Positions 52,642-64,000 of a DNA stretch of 64,000 nucleotides are shown piece after piece. Position 1 is the stretch's first letter. Every line of letters starts with the position of its first letter. The notes beneath the pieces were generated by a model. That model did not search any database. It saw only the letters and a program-made list of their open reading frames with translations, and had not been told where the DNA came from. A program made the position numbers and the translations under genes. Source of the stretch: Trichostrongylus colubriformis (Eukaryota > Nematoda > Chromadorea > Rhabditida > Trichostrongylidae); NCBI GenBank assembly GCA_963978905.1, contig OZ022261.1:31989686-32053685 (forward strand), written 5' to 3'.

Positions 52642-55600
52642 GTGTCATCGTCGCATCGTATATACTTCGTTTGGTCTCGATCCAACTACTACTCATCACT
52701 GTTCCTTTCAGAAAACTTGACAAAACATCCCACGTGTCAATGCAGTCATGTCACGCTTGAACCGCCATCTCCCGCGAGTACAGGTACTTTAACTTGCTCA
52801 TCCACAGAACCGAGTTCTGGTTCCAACGTAGATATGTTTCCCGAGGAGGTCCCCATGGATACTTCGGTAGCAGACGCCTCTGAGCGACCTCCCAAGCCGG
52901 CGGAACACCGTCGTCATTTCTCGCAGAACTCTAATTACTCAATTACGAATATGAGTGTCGATAGCTTTTCGAGCAGGACATCTTCACCCACCCCGGCGAC
53001 AAAGCTGGCATGCTGCACGTCTAAGACTCCGAAGGGTCTTGCCTCCCGTCCCCTCGACCTATCAAAGAAACGCTTTTGGCCTCCAACGACAGATCTAGCG
53101 GACGCTAGGGGAAGTCCTCTTCGACTTCTCCACCGTTGCAGGCTGATCTCGCTCAGTCCATGGAAGATTTGGGCATTCTGCGCTCCGACGTGGCGGCTCC
53201 TCCACTCTGCCAGTGGTTTTCCCGGTAGCGTTCAGACCTGTCGGATGTCCCCCGTCCCCAGTACCCTCGAGGACAAATAGCCCACAGGCCGCACTATCTT
53301 GTTCAATGCGAAGCAGGGAATTTCCCGTGAAATCCGCGGAAGCAGACGTACATGTCGTTATGGTAAACGTCCGCGCCCCGGCTTCCCTTGTGTACGTCAT
53401 CAGAGCCATTGTACCCTGGAGGCCCTGAGCCACTCCCCAAGGAAACGCCGGAAAATTATACCAACTACCTGATCGACTTTCATCGTGGACCCTTTACGTC
53501 AACACCCGTCTTCGCGACATGGTGAGGTTCGGATATAATAACGTCACCAACGAGCTGCCTGTCAAGGTTGAAGCTCATCTTCCAAATGCCGGGTGTATGA
53601 GTATGGTTTCACTCGATCGCTGCTCCCGAATTTCGTAGCTCGCAGGAACCATACACGGAGCCGATTCCGTTTATCGCACTACAGCATCTGGAGGACACGA
53701 TCAACTTCCGTTGGATTACGCAATCAATGATACACGACGTTCTAAACAACCGCTACGAAGACAGTGACGTTACGGGAATTCCGGAAAACACTGGCGATAT
53801 CCGACAATACCCAATCGACCCTACGACGCGAGAAAGACACCATCCCGTGCTACATCAGGTAGTGTCCATAAGATGGGGCACAGGGGTCGTGTTCGAAGCC
53901 AAAGACTTCTTCATCGTAGGTCCAAATCACCGCGACCTGCACTGCATCATCCACCCATACACCATCAACCATCTCACGGGTTGTGAGGTTTCAGTAGAGG
54001 GCGTATGTCCAGCAAAGACTATGTCGTGGTCTACGACGTCGAGCCGACCCTGCAAGCCTTGAATTATTGCGCTAGGGTTCTCACGGAATCACGCGTCCGG
54101 CGAACTGCGGATTTGGACACCAACTCTGCGTTCTTCAGACGCGTGGCCTACTTTTCGCTTGTACCTTAATTACACGTTCTGATCCGGACTACCGGACCAT
54201 TCTTTCTTAGAAACTTGCGCGCAGAACGCAGCTGCTTCGCTGAAGGCTATGTTTGAAGGTACCCTCGACGCCGCCACGCTGACGCACTCTACTTGCGGGT
54301 TTGCCTTGAATCTCGTCAGTGAAGACGAGATAGTCATAGCGGAAATCGGGTGAATGTTCCCTGCACTATGCGCTTTTGAGAGCCGTGCGTATCTAGCCGT
54401 AGCCGCACGCAAAGAGCTTTGCAGCTTTACTGGGCAGTTCCTGCCTATGCATCCGGACGAAGGGATTATGCCGCTCCGCGTATGGAAGTTGTACTCTGGG
54501 GATCGTGCCTGGTTGATCGACACGACCGATCAATTCGAGAACTGCAACCTGCAGCACGAAGACGCGATGGTACGTATGTATAAGGTGTTCAATATGGCGC
54601 GTTTAGTTCTTGCCGCACTCAACTCCGAACAACGACCGGCGCTAGGATAGCGTTACCGCGACCATGTCCCGCAACCACCACTACCCAGCGCGGCTCACGT
54701 ACGTTCTCAACTAGATGCCCTTGGAAGCCGGCTGGAACGTTCACCGCCCATTGCGCGTTCAAGGATCAAACACCGTGGCTCGTGCGAAGGTGGTGAACGT
54801 CGAGGTTTCGACCGAGCAGCGAGCATTACGCATCATCATTTAGGCATTTCCTCGGTCTCACAGAACGGTCTTTGAGAAGATTTGCAAACACGGGCGCAAC
54901 ACCCCGTAGTGACGTTCACGGAAATCGAAGTTCATCTCGGAAAGCAAACCAGTCAGGCTGACCGTACCTATGAAGCAATATCACGTACGCACATCTACGC
55001 CGACTTGAATGCTTCCTCGCGGTATGCGGACGCACTCAGTTCCGACTATCGCAAGAGGAGCGCGCCGAAACCTAGGTGGTGGTGGCGTCTCCATTTCAGA
55101 TCTTCAGATACGAGGCAACCCGGTCAACATGACGCATGATCAGATCGAGGCTAACCGTTCGCCATTGGCAACCATCCACTGGTCGCCATTCGAGCAGCTT
55201 TCGGTACAAAGACCGTGGTACGGGCTATTATAGCGGCTGTCATCGCATCACGACCGGGGTGTGTGCCGTTTGGCGTAGCCCCGCCTTGCAGCTGATTTGC
55301 CAATGTGTTCCGTGGGGGGTTGCTGTAGCCCTAACGGCGACAATTCGACGCAACTTTTGCGATGGGTAACTCGTCCACATCACCGAACCCTCATGTTCGC
55401 AGTTGATCATTGCCATACGTCAAACAGAAACTGCAAATTACTGTACAAAATTTTACAAAATTAACTGCAATTATTAATTACAAACCTCATTGCAATACAT
55501 CAGCGAATTGAGTGCGGATTTTGGCAATTTTACTTTTTCCGCAATGGGAAACACAGCTTGTTTGCTCCGGCGTAATCGTGTTACAATCATTCAGGAGCTC

Positions 55601-57176
55601 TGATACGAGCTTCCTCTCAGTAATTTGCAGTGCTTTCAAGAAGGTCCTTCATGTGGTAATTATTATTCACGTAAATCTGAGGGTTCGGTGTTGTGGACGA
55701 GTTGTTCGACGCAGAAGATGCGTCGACTTGTCGGTGTTGGGGTGACAACTACGGCCCATGTGCCCCATTGACAAATTAGCTGCAAGGGGCCGCGCCGAAC
55801 GACCGTCTTCCTCACGACCGTCCGGTCGTACTCGTGACGGCGACAGCCAGTGCGGTGGTTGCTCAGTTCGCGCAGACCTTGCTGGCATTGGATGACTTTT
55901 GGCCACTACAGGTAGTGCGGTATCTCTCCGATACAGCAACGAATGAAAATTCGTATCTCACGAGGGCTGACTCAAACAATATCTGGAAGCCTTTAGGAGA
56001 GAACTCCCCCATTCAGCTGACCGAGGAAGAGAAGGAGTTCTGCTTGGCCGTTCAAAACACAGCGGGAACTCCTCGAAGAATACTTTTTAGATCCAGAAAG
56101 ATTCTTCCAGGTGTCCTAGGAGGAGCAACATGAGTACGATATAGCAGGAAAGGCTGTGTCGCGATCGGTGAAGAAGATGGTTAGCCCTATGTTTAGGGTG
56201 CGCCGTCAGGCGATCATCTGTCTAACGACAGCATCGCTGCTCAACACAGTGGGTACCGATGGCGGCATTTTCTTCCCGTGCGAGAGTATGCTTGGCACTG
56301 TGATCAGTGACGAGACCTCATAGATCCCAAAACTCGCGTTAGCGACAGTAGCCGCCCGATAACCCGACTCGCGCCAGCTATTCATCGGGGACGTCCACCA
56401 GCTGTAAGCGCACGTTCGCCGCATGCGAAGCGGAAACCTGGCTCGCTACGGGGTTCGCGGTGTTATGTCTGTTTTGGGTAGTAGCAAAGGCGGTGCTCGT
56501 AATCCCGCTAGTCACCACTTTCAGAGCTCATCTATCACTGAACACGTTGCCTAACATCGTCGCGTACGATGCCGCTTTTATCAGTGGAGCGGACCACGCG
56601 TCGCGCCAGCTGCTTTTGTCCGCTATGCACTTCCCCAATTTCGCCGTGCCGTTTATTTATCAACGTAGACGGCGCCTCGGTGAAAGATGTTAGTCACTCC
56701 CACTTCAATATTAACGAAGGGCGCGCTTACATCCGCCTGATAAAGCTTTTTTCTAGGAATCCAAGCTCTGCTTTACTCTGTGTCATCTCGTTTTCAAGGA
56801 ACAGTCGCTGCATCTCAAAAAAGAGCTGGAGCTGCTGGAAGTGAAGCTTACGATCGTTTACTCGGTGCAATGGAGAGAAAAAAAGGGAGTTGTACTCTTG
56901 ACATCCCGTACCGACTTTTCACCTACTTCAGCTGACTTCTCCGACGATTACACAAGGATGAACGTTGCTCCGTCTCGATGCCGCCATGGTCAGTTCATCC
57001 TCGAAACTTCGCCTCGCTGGGAGCCGTGGCGTTTTAGAAGCGTGTCGTCAACTGGGCCAGGTCAATCGACGCCATCGTCCCGACAAATGATTTGGAACGG
57101 TATATCCGTGATTAATCACTTGCCGATGGTAAGCTCCGATTTTTTACTTTTGAAGCCCGGGACGGGTTTGATGTAA
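52642..57176 (+). pseudogene. Intronless, frame-broken coding block of unknown origin; candidate endogenous viral or novel retroelement sequence
   Basis: About 4.5 kb of + strand sequence is visibly richer in G+C than its flanks. Overlapping open stretches hand over between frames: 52642-53280, 53213-53428, about 53500-53640, 53640-54062, 54000-54170, 54190-54353, 54354-54650, 54882-55139, 55009-55233, 55834-56133, 56569-56693 and 56800-57176. The amino-acid content of these stretches is globular and protein-like; the first is Ser/Pro-rich and charged. The pattern fits one or two long ancestral reading frames broken by indels and stops, with no intron signals. An A+T-rich piece at about 55380-55700 splits it. 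I see no reverse-transcriptase, integrase, transposase or polymerase motif, so it may derive from a structural (capsid-like) gene of an RNA or dsRNA virus, from gag of an unusual retroelement, or from something else. All of that is inference; only the broken-frame structure is observed. Confidence 0.5.
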
Positions 57177-57592
57177 AGGGAGAGGTGTATGCGCGCCCTG
57201 TACGCGCGCCATGCTGGCTTTGGACCTCCATGAGTTAACCCTTTCCAGGGCGGAGTGCAGACCATCGGGAGAGACGTCTGACAGCACTGATGTAAGACAG
57301 TCAACCTCTTCTTCGTTATCTACCTCATGGCGGTTCGCCCCACGAGTCACACATGTTCCTCCGTTGCCTAGCAGGCGTAATACCTTCTCTTCATCACGTT
57401 TGAGGCATGTGATCTCTCTTGCCTTGTATTGCTGACTTGATTTAGTAGCTCTTATTAAGATAAATGAGCTAACTTGTTGTTCTGCACTTGATATCTTGCT
57501 GACGTAATTGCCTACATAAATCTTTTGTTTTCAATCTCGAGAGGTCACAGAGAGATCATGCACTTCCACAGCGCCACGATGCGGAATCTGTC

Positions 57593-57818
57593 GGTGAGGC
57601 TACTTACGCTAGAAAATCACTTCAGCGGCGTCGCACTCGCGGCGCCATCAGTACGACTTGCAAATCGATTGTCCTTGGGAGTTCGGCAGAGCGTGGCTAC
57701 GTCACCTATGCCACACTGCCTCGCTTGAAGGCTGCCATGCCCTGCCACTAGCACTCGCACCCGTTGCGCCTCTCACCGCGGACGGCCAAGCGGTTTTCTG
57801 GCGTAGGTAACCTCACCC
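57593..57818. repeat. Palindromic miniature element, family D (copy 2)
   Basis: Ends ggtgaggctacttacgc and gcgtaggtaacctcacc are inverted. The interior (gccacactgcctcgcttga, ggctgccatgccctgccac) is the reverse complement of family D copy 1 at 38209-38465. The 57177-57592 flank and 57819-58334 hold no recognisable gene. Confidence 0.87.
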
Positions 57819-58334
57819 GTACTCTCGCCATGACTTCTCACGGCTTCTCAGCGCTTCATAATATGTATGCTGTGTGCTATCTACCGGAAAAGGGTTTTGT
57901 TCCCAATTAACTAAGGAACAAGGAATAGAGACCTAGGTGTAACGATGGAGTTTTGAATATTACAAGTATAAAAAACCAAAAGTGCATGCGCCGTTAGAGC
58001 GAAACGCTACACCTACAAGTCGCCCATATTTTTTGAAAAATTGACACCTGGCGACGGACTAATCGATGCAAACCGTTGCACCGTCACCACTTCATTCAAA
58101 GTGGATAAAATGTGGGAAGTTCGAAAGCTTTGGATTCGTCTCTATGCGTCGAGCTCAACGACCTATGAAATGTCGAATTCGATAAATAGGTCGTCAACTT
58201 CCTGGTGAAAGCTGCAAAGATTTCTTTTTCACCTACAGACGAGACTCCGACTTTTTTAGGCATATTTTCACGTGCTCAATTGTTGTTCCCCCATGTTCCG
58301 TACAAATATCATTTTTTTCAGAAAAATCATGAAG

Positions 58335-58715
58335 TTTCAGGACACTTTTCAGCAAGAGCTTTTCACGACATTTTTGAAAGATTCTGAGGTAATCTCGTCA
58401 GAATCGCTCGAGTAAAAAAATCATTCACTTTTCGGGACTGCTAGTCGCGTACTGCCCGCAGGAACCATGTTGATTCCCTAATTACAGGCGAGCGCATCTT
58501 CTATGATAAAGTCTCAAACATCAGTTTCAGGACACTTTTCAGCAAGAGCTTTTCACGACATTTTTGAAAGATTCTGAGTTAATCTCGTCAGAATCGCTCG
58601 AGTAAAAAAATCATTCACTTTTCAGAGACTGCTAGTTGCGTACTGCCCGCAGGAACCATGTCGATTCCCTAATTACAGGCGAGCGCATCTTCTATGATAA
58701 AGTCTCAAACATCAG
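58335..58715. repeat. 190-bp tandem duplication
   Basis: Unit 58335-58524 (starts tttcaggacacttttcagca, ends ctcaaacatcag) is repeated at 58525-58715 with about four differences. No gene is involved. Confidence 0.93.
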
Positions 58716-59204
58716 TGCAGGGTGTATGGTATTTTAAATGCAGACTAATTTTCCCTATCATCGCTATAGAAACATTTTTAAGCAGCGTAAATTGCATGGT
58801 GTCTTTAAGAAGCAGTTTCTATGCCCTCATCAAAAATGGCTTGGCTCAAACAATGTTCTAAATCGTGAATTTGGAGAAGATATCAATTCCTCAATGTGAA
58901 GGTAGTCTGAAACACACAAACAAATGAAATCTACACTACTGTGTCAGAAGTGAACGGTTCCATTTTTAACTTATCAATGCCTTCCTATTCTCTGGATATC
59001 GGTGTCTCTGGTGAGTGAACGCTATTTAAAGACGGTGTCGGGGATAATGTGGGTGATAAGAAATCCCAAAAAGGAGTCATTTAGTGAAAAACTACGGGTC
59101 TGAAAGGCCTATGCATAGCGAAATCCCCCGCGGTAGGCGCCCCCTTGAGCTTTGGCGGAGGCGGCCTCGTCAGGGCAAGCCGCCTTGGTTTAGGGCAGCC
59201 CGCC

Positions 59205-59585
59205 TCCAGGCGACGTGATTAGTGGTTGGTCACGGTGGGGTTGGTCAAGGAAATCGGCAGGATTGAAAGTATCGCAGCGCGCTTTCTCATTTTAGCTTGA
59301 AGCTCACCACATGAAAATAGATGCTGTCGCATTTCCGGACATCCCTCCATGTTTACGTCTCGGTAATGCCAATGGAAAACCCATGCGGACTACCCGCCTC
59401 TTGATGGGGAGGTCGTCCGCGCCTAGAAACAACGGTGGGAAGGGGTCCTATTTCTCGGGTATTTGGCCATTTCCATCCGTTTTTTCTCCACTATCCTGTT
59501 ACTAGGCATCTTGGCTTTTATATTCACTACTTCTTTCACTTTTCGTCCGAATTTCCCCTAAAGCTGCCTTTAAGCTCATAATTAC
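59205..59585. repeat. Dispersed repeat, family E (copy 2)
   Basis: Same order of shared words as 38510-39015: ggcgacgtgatt, gcgcgctttctc, ggactacccgcctctt, ggccatttccatcc, atattcacta and gctgcctttaa. It is non-coding. Confidence 0.65.
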
Positions 59586-59587
59586 CG

Positions 59588-59729
59588 TGCACAGATGAGG
59601 TCAATGCCTTGCAGTGTTACCACATTACACCGGTACCCACTGTATTAATATGAACTGCTAACATGTTAGCGAGGAAAGGAAGACTCGAATATGTGGTAAA
59701 ACAGCAAGGCATTGACCTGATCTATGCAG
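59588..59729. repeat. Imperfect inverted repeat, arms about 38 bp
   Basis: The left arm (gatgaggtcaatgccttgca, then ttaccacatt) is mirrored by aatatgtggtaa followed by gcaaggcattgacctgatc. The - strand frame 59658-59906, which runs through the right arm, is protein-like (YFEKSTLGDGLFYANRR) but unrecognised. Confidence 0.8.
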
Positions 59730-61934
59730 ATTGTACTCGTCGCATCGAAATGAATCCGATTCTTTCATCTTTTCCAATTTTGTCCCTTCAAACAGAGTTA
59801 TGACGATGCGCCGGTTTGCATAGAATAATCCATCGCCAAGGGTCGATTTTTCAAAATATGTGAGAGGTATTGTAGGTCTCATTCGCAATTCCATAGGAAC
59901 TTGCAAGCAAGTCGCAATAGACCTTCAATAGACTAGCACCCGACGAGCTGAGGGATAATGGGATCTGGGACTTTTCCCTCCTCAGAAGTTTTCAAAATAA
60001 GATTCCAAAATAGGAAAATAAGATGAGGTTTCCCTCCTCACTCACATTGTGCTCTGGGAGATTCAGGTCAATAGTCCTATTACTGTGGACTGCACCTGTG
60101 CCGAGCAGTGTACATCTCTATAGACATGTAAATATTGGCACCTTTTGGGGGCCAAAATTCCCCCTCTCCCTACTCCTCATTCCACCGCCTCAATCAACAC
60201 AACACTTGACAGGCTTCCTACTGTTGCTGTTCTGATTACACTATTGAGCTGTTCCAGCAGAAATGTGATGATGATGCGCTCATACATATAATGCGCTATG
60301 CCCCCTGGGTGTGGTCTCCTTCATTTTTGATTGGTTGATGCCAGCTACGGGTGAGCCACGATTGGTTCAACGAGTGCTGATCAACTTCTGCTCAAAACTA
60401 CGGTCAGATAAGGTGGGCGATAGTGCGTGTACATAATTCAGAATCCTTCAAATAACGTCGTATGCTATCTTCTGATCTTGAACCCATCAGCAGAGGTAGC
60501 AAGTTGCATTGGAAATTACAGCATGCAAAGACAGGGCAGTTGATGTCGCTAAAAGACGGATTCTGTTTTCGGCGAGGTGTCGGCAGAAAATAATCGAGAA
60601 TCCGATCCTCTTTCTTCCAAAATTTTCACGGTTGATCAGGTAACAAGTCGGGGCTGTGAGAGCATTAACAACATATGCCCTTTTCACAGCTCAATCACCC
60701 GCATTTAACGGCAATCTGTACTTTGTTGTTAACTAATTGTTTATATTAGCATTTCCATACTCTACTGGAATCGTTGAAGAAATGAAGAAAGCAGTGCAGA
60801 ATTATTGTTAGAAAATATCGCTCAAAAAGCTTTGATTGGGTCTCTCCCTGCTATTTTCAATTTCCACTATTGATAGGGTGCTATGCGAGGAACAGACGAA
60901 AAAGACGGGAATACACCGAAATAAAGAAAAAGCTGTGAAGGGACGCAGGTCGCGTGGCTCCCTGATCATGTCGGACTAGAATGCGAATGCCGAGCGATCA
61001 GGACATGATTCGCAACTTTCTTGCAAGCTCGCAACTTTCTTCTTTCACACTTTGATATTCAGCTTGACTCAACGGATGTGTACTGGATATAACCCAGAGA
61101 GAAACCTGAGACGCCATTTCTCGCTCAAAGCGAAACGGCTCATTTCACTTTCGAAATATTTAAGCAGCTAATGATTCCCTCAGGCAAATGCATGACAACG
61201 TGAAAGAGAAGGACGGAGAACATGAAAAAGCTGCTTGGAAGGCAGGGAACGGGATGAGAGTGTGAAGTGAATTGAGAAAATAACTGCAAGAGGTCCAAGA
61301 GGTATCGCTGGTCAACCCTTTTGCAACACTCAGCGCAATTCTTTCATTTAGCGTGCCGGAGCTCATCCTGTTTCTTAAGAGTTTACTTTTGTCTTTGACT
61401 TTGCTCACAAAGAGTTGACTTTTGCAAAAAAGTGAAGTAGCTAATATACGTAAGTATTGATCAGTGCCATTTCGTGAGGGAATGATGACAAGCGTGAGGG
61501 CTCGCAAAAAAGCTCAGACTAGTGTAAATGAGGAAATGGAGGAGATGGGGTGCTATATGCATAATGCACTGCTCTGAAAAAATAGCACACCCTTTCAAAG
61601 TGGGATTTTTCCGCTTGCAAATAATGATTTCCACTGCGACTTCCACCAACAAGTCCGGTTTCACAAATAGCTTATGACTGCACACCGTCGCTAATTTGTC
61701 GTTGAGCAGTGATCACTTTTTCCACCTTGATCCGCGTGACAATGTAAATGACGAGGGTTGATGCTCGAAAAGCTCACTAGATTGATGTGCGCCAGTAAGT
61801 TCCAACAGAGTAATGCCCGCCTCTTTACGAGCGGACAATTCACAGAGGGACTCGCAAGGCATTTGGACGGCACGGTGCGGTGACCTAGTTGGAAAGTCCT
61901 GATGCACACCGCTCCGAATGCATTGCTCTTGTGT
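59730..61934. other. No assignable gene
   Basis: Short frames on both strands without domain signatures or coherent splice partners. Nothing else is recognisable apart from the start of the unassigned - strand frame at 59658-59906. Confidence 0.35.
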
Positions 61935-62190
61935 GCTACCTTTGTACGGATGTGTACCTTAATGTCAGGATGCCGCACTGCGGAATGTCGCAAGCGAAGC
62001 AATGCGGACGAGCTAAATTGTTGGGTCCCGAAGCGATTAGAAGTCAACTGCGTATCGCACTCCTAGCATTACGTTGTAATCGTTTTGAGACCCAACTACC
62101 GCGACGCGCATAGCTCGCACACACTGTGTCGCACGCCGCTCGCCATCGTGCGGCATCCTGACATTAGGGTACATATCCCCTTTGTACATT
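61935..62190. repeat. Palindromic miniature element, about 255 bp
   Basis: The arm tgtaccttaatgtcaggatg, then ccgcac (61951-61976), mirrors gtgcggcatcctgacattag, then ggtaca (62147-62172). Weaker symmetry extends outward through tttgtac on both sides. It is non-coding. Confidence 0.83.
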
Positions 62191-63705
62191 CAAAGGAGGT
62201 CACATGATAGGTACACGTAGGCCATTACCTAGATCGCTACCATTCTCAGACGCTCGAGGAACCGCGATACATGGTACTTTAAACCAAAGCAACGTAATGA
62301 AAGGTAGAGAGCATCTGAATTGCCAAAAAACAATCCCACAGTGATCACCACCACTCTCGGAGGCAGTATCTGATAAACGCACTACGCTTGCTTGCGTTGC
62401 GTAAGATTACAAGTTCATAAAACAATTGCGATCTGAAGATTTGCCAAACTTTTCATCTTATATGCAAGGGATGCCAGAAAATTGACTTTTAAATCTAAAT
62501 TAAAATCTAATTGACTGAAGAAAATCAACTTTCAACCTCAGCTGCAAGAGCACTCTTTGAAATTCGATTTAATCTTCTCTTCCTCCATTTTTGTGACCAT
62601 CAAGTGTCTGCAACCCCAGACGAATCGAACAAACGGGCTCGAAGCATCAGGACACTCAGCTGTCACTTCTACCGTTACAGTCAATTTACGAGAAAATATG
62701 CACGAGATCTTGCGAAGCTGTCATTCTATAGAAGTCAGGGCCATAACCAAAGCGATGGAGATGCGTGTCAAAACTATCTGAGCAGGTCACTGCTCCACGC
62801 GAATTGTGTAGCCGCGTGAGGAAAACTTGTGTGGCTACGTTTGGAGTACGAAGCGACAAGTGCGATGAGCTAGGGGCAGCATTTTAGTTGGGTTCTACGC
62901 TGCGATACGAAGCCTGCCCTATGAGTAAACTCCCCAGCTCTCGCCGCTACATTCTATCATACTCATTGTAAGAGAGATGGGAACTGATCTCACCGAGTGT
63001 TTCGGAATATTTATTGGGCATATGCGTTGGTACAATGGATATGTTGACCCGTGATATCACTGTTCAAAAACCATTAACAATCACACTGATTGAGCATCAG
63101 AGTAAGAAGGGAAAGAAAGTACGTAATTTAAATGGGTAATGGGCTGAAAAATGCATTCGACTCGACAAATGTAACTGGAGAAATTTTAAAAAATGCACAA
63201 TATATGCGTATCCAGCTATCATAAAGTAAACAATAACGACAGAACAGCACATAAAGCAATATATGTGATAGATTGTGATAACGATGTGTAACCGGGAACA
63301 TAGTAATGGAGTAATTGATCTAACTCATTGATATCCGAATTCCGTAGCACCGGCTCATTCGGTATGAACATTCGAAAATGTAACATTTCGTGAAATCGCA
63401 AGCGCGAGTATAGTGATGAGGTGTGGAATTCACTAAAGTAAGCTATTAGAGTCATATCCTCTACAAGTAGTGTATACTTTGCGAGCACGGTCAAGAAATG
63501 TTACCTGAAGGGAGCAGGAATACTGACGTTGTTACATCGAGACGAATCCGAACATAAACACGTGTTGGACTTCCTTGACACCTGCAAATGTCGCTTGAAA
63601 ATCTATTCGTGAGTTTTTTTACGCAAAAAGTAAAGAGAAAAAGTCGGATTCTATTGGGCACTTCGGAAGGCGCAATAAAAAACGTTAAAAACTAATAAAC
63701 AAATA
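62191..63705. other. No firm gene; one coding-like - strand frame
   Basis: A - strand frame at 63219-63494 contains a hydrophilic stretch and ends with a hydrophobic segment (SITYIALCAVLSLLFTL) just before its stop, as a tail-anchored or terminal membrane helix might. There are no recognisable motifs, so this may be chance in A+T-rich DNA. + strand frames at 62511-62819 show nothing recognisable. Confidence 0.25.
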
Positions 63706-64000
63706 TTAGGTTGTTGCAAAAGTCTTGTAAAATTTTTCCAAGAAAATCATTAACTCTTGTTTACTTCGAGGCAGGTCTAGGCGGTTCAGGAATATGGTAG
63801 AACGTTCTCTAAGATTTCCAACAAAATATATATTGACCCACCAGATTCCGTGGAGAGAGCTACAGTGCCCGTAGTCGATACCCACCCAACACTGGTGACA
63901 TCTTCTTCGAGTGGTCTTACGGCACCAATGCGACGGAAGCTTGCCATTCCATCAACGCTGCATCGGGCAAAGGATGTGTGAGCTACGAGACCGTGCGCCG
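63706..64000 (+). mobile_element. Mariner transposon, 5' end, cut by the window edge
   Basis: TA is followed by ttaggttgttgcaaaagtctt, a mariner-type terminal repeat. About 195 bases inside, the + strand encodes the N-terminal DNA-binding part of a mariner transposase (FFEWSYGTNATEACHSIN, then GCVSYETVRR) running into the window end. The terminal repeat resembles that of the truncated copy at 46496, and together they show the two ends of this general type. Intactness beyond 64000 is unknown. Confidence 0.85.

Noticed and set aside
52642..57176. Interpretation as an ordinary LTR retrotransposon
   Set aside because: No reverse-transcriptase, protease, RNase H or integrase motifs were seen in any frame, and no convincing long terminal repeats; kept as unidentified.

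Overview
The window reads as nuclear DNA of a nematode, most likely a clade V (strongylid, hookworm-like) parasite. The evidence is short introns of about 50-60 bases with TTTTCAG-type acceptors, a trans-splice-like acceptor just before an astacin start codon, mariner/Tc1 elements, very many palindromic miniature elements, and characteristic families: saposin-like, ADAM, astacin with EGF and CUB domains, and P-glycoprotein. Genus and species cannot be settled from sequence alone. Exons were joined by eye using splice consensus and reading phase; no database search was possible.

Layout. (1) 0.4-1.8 kb, + strand: a compact five-exon gene for a secreted saposin-like protein. (2) 4-16.9 kb, - strand: a long, intron-rich ADAM metalloprotease gene, convergent with (1). 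It has a signal peptide, prodomain, HExxHxxGxxH zinc site, start of a disintegrin domain, transmembrane segment and proline-rich cytoplasmic tail. Its introns hold many palindromic elements and a tandem array of about 268-bp units (13.8-15.5 kb). (3) 19.6-20.8 kb, - strand: exons of an unrecognised gene. (4) 22.6-23.8 kb: a 1.2-kb palindromic element flanked by TA. (5) 24.5-26.8 kb, - strand: a complete 13-exon astacin gene (signal, pro, catalytic, EGF, CUB; 496 aa predicted). (6) 29.3-46.4 kb, - strand: a complete 35-exon P-glycoprotein-type ABC transporter gene (about 1,330 aa, both ATP-binding domains intact), with a degraded mariner ending about 50 bp upstream of its start codon. (7) 47-52 kb: repeats, including a 1.5-kb palindrome invaded by a Tc1-like miniature element. 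(8) 52.6-57.2 kb, + strand: an intronless, G+C-richer, frame-broken protein-coding-like block that matches nothing I recognise. It is the best candidate for an undescribed element, possibly an endogenous viral sequence. (9) 57.6-63.7 kb: repeats and unassigned sequence. (10) 63.7 kb to the end: the 5' part of a second mariner.

Apart from the saposin-like gene, all recognisable host genes lie on the - strand and are spaced as independent genes; I see no operon-like tight clustering. The secreted saposin-like protein, the two extracellular proteases and the drug-efflux-type transporter fit a parasite's surface, secreted and gut/excretory repertoire, but that linkage is inference.
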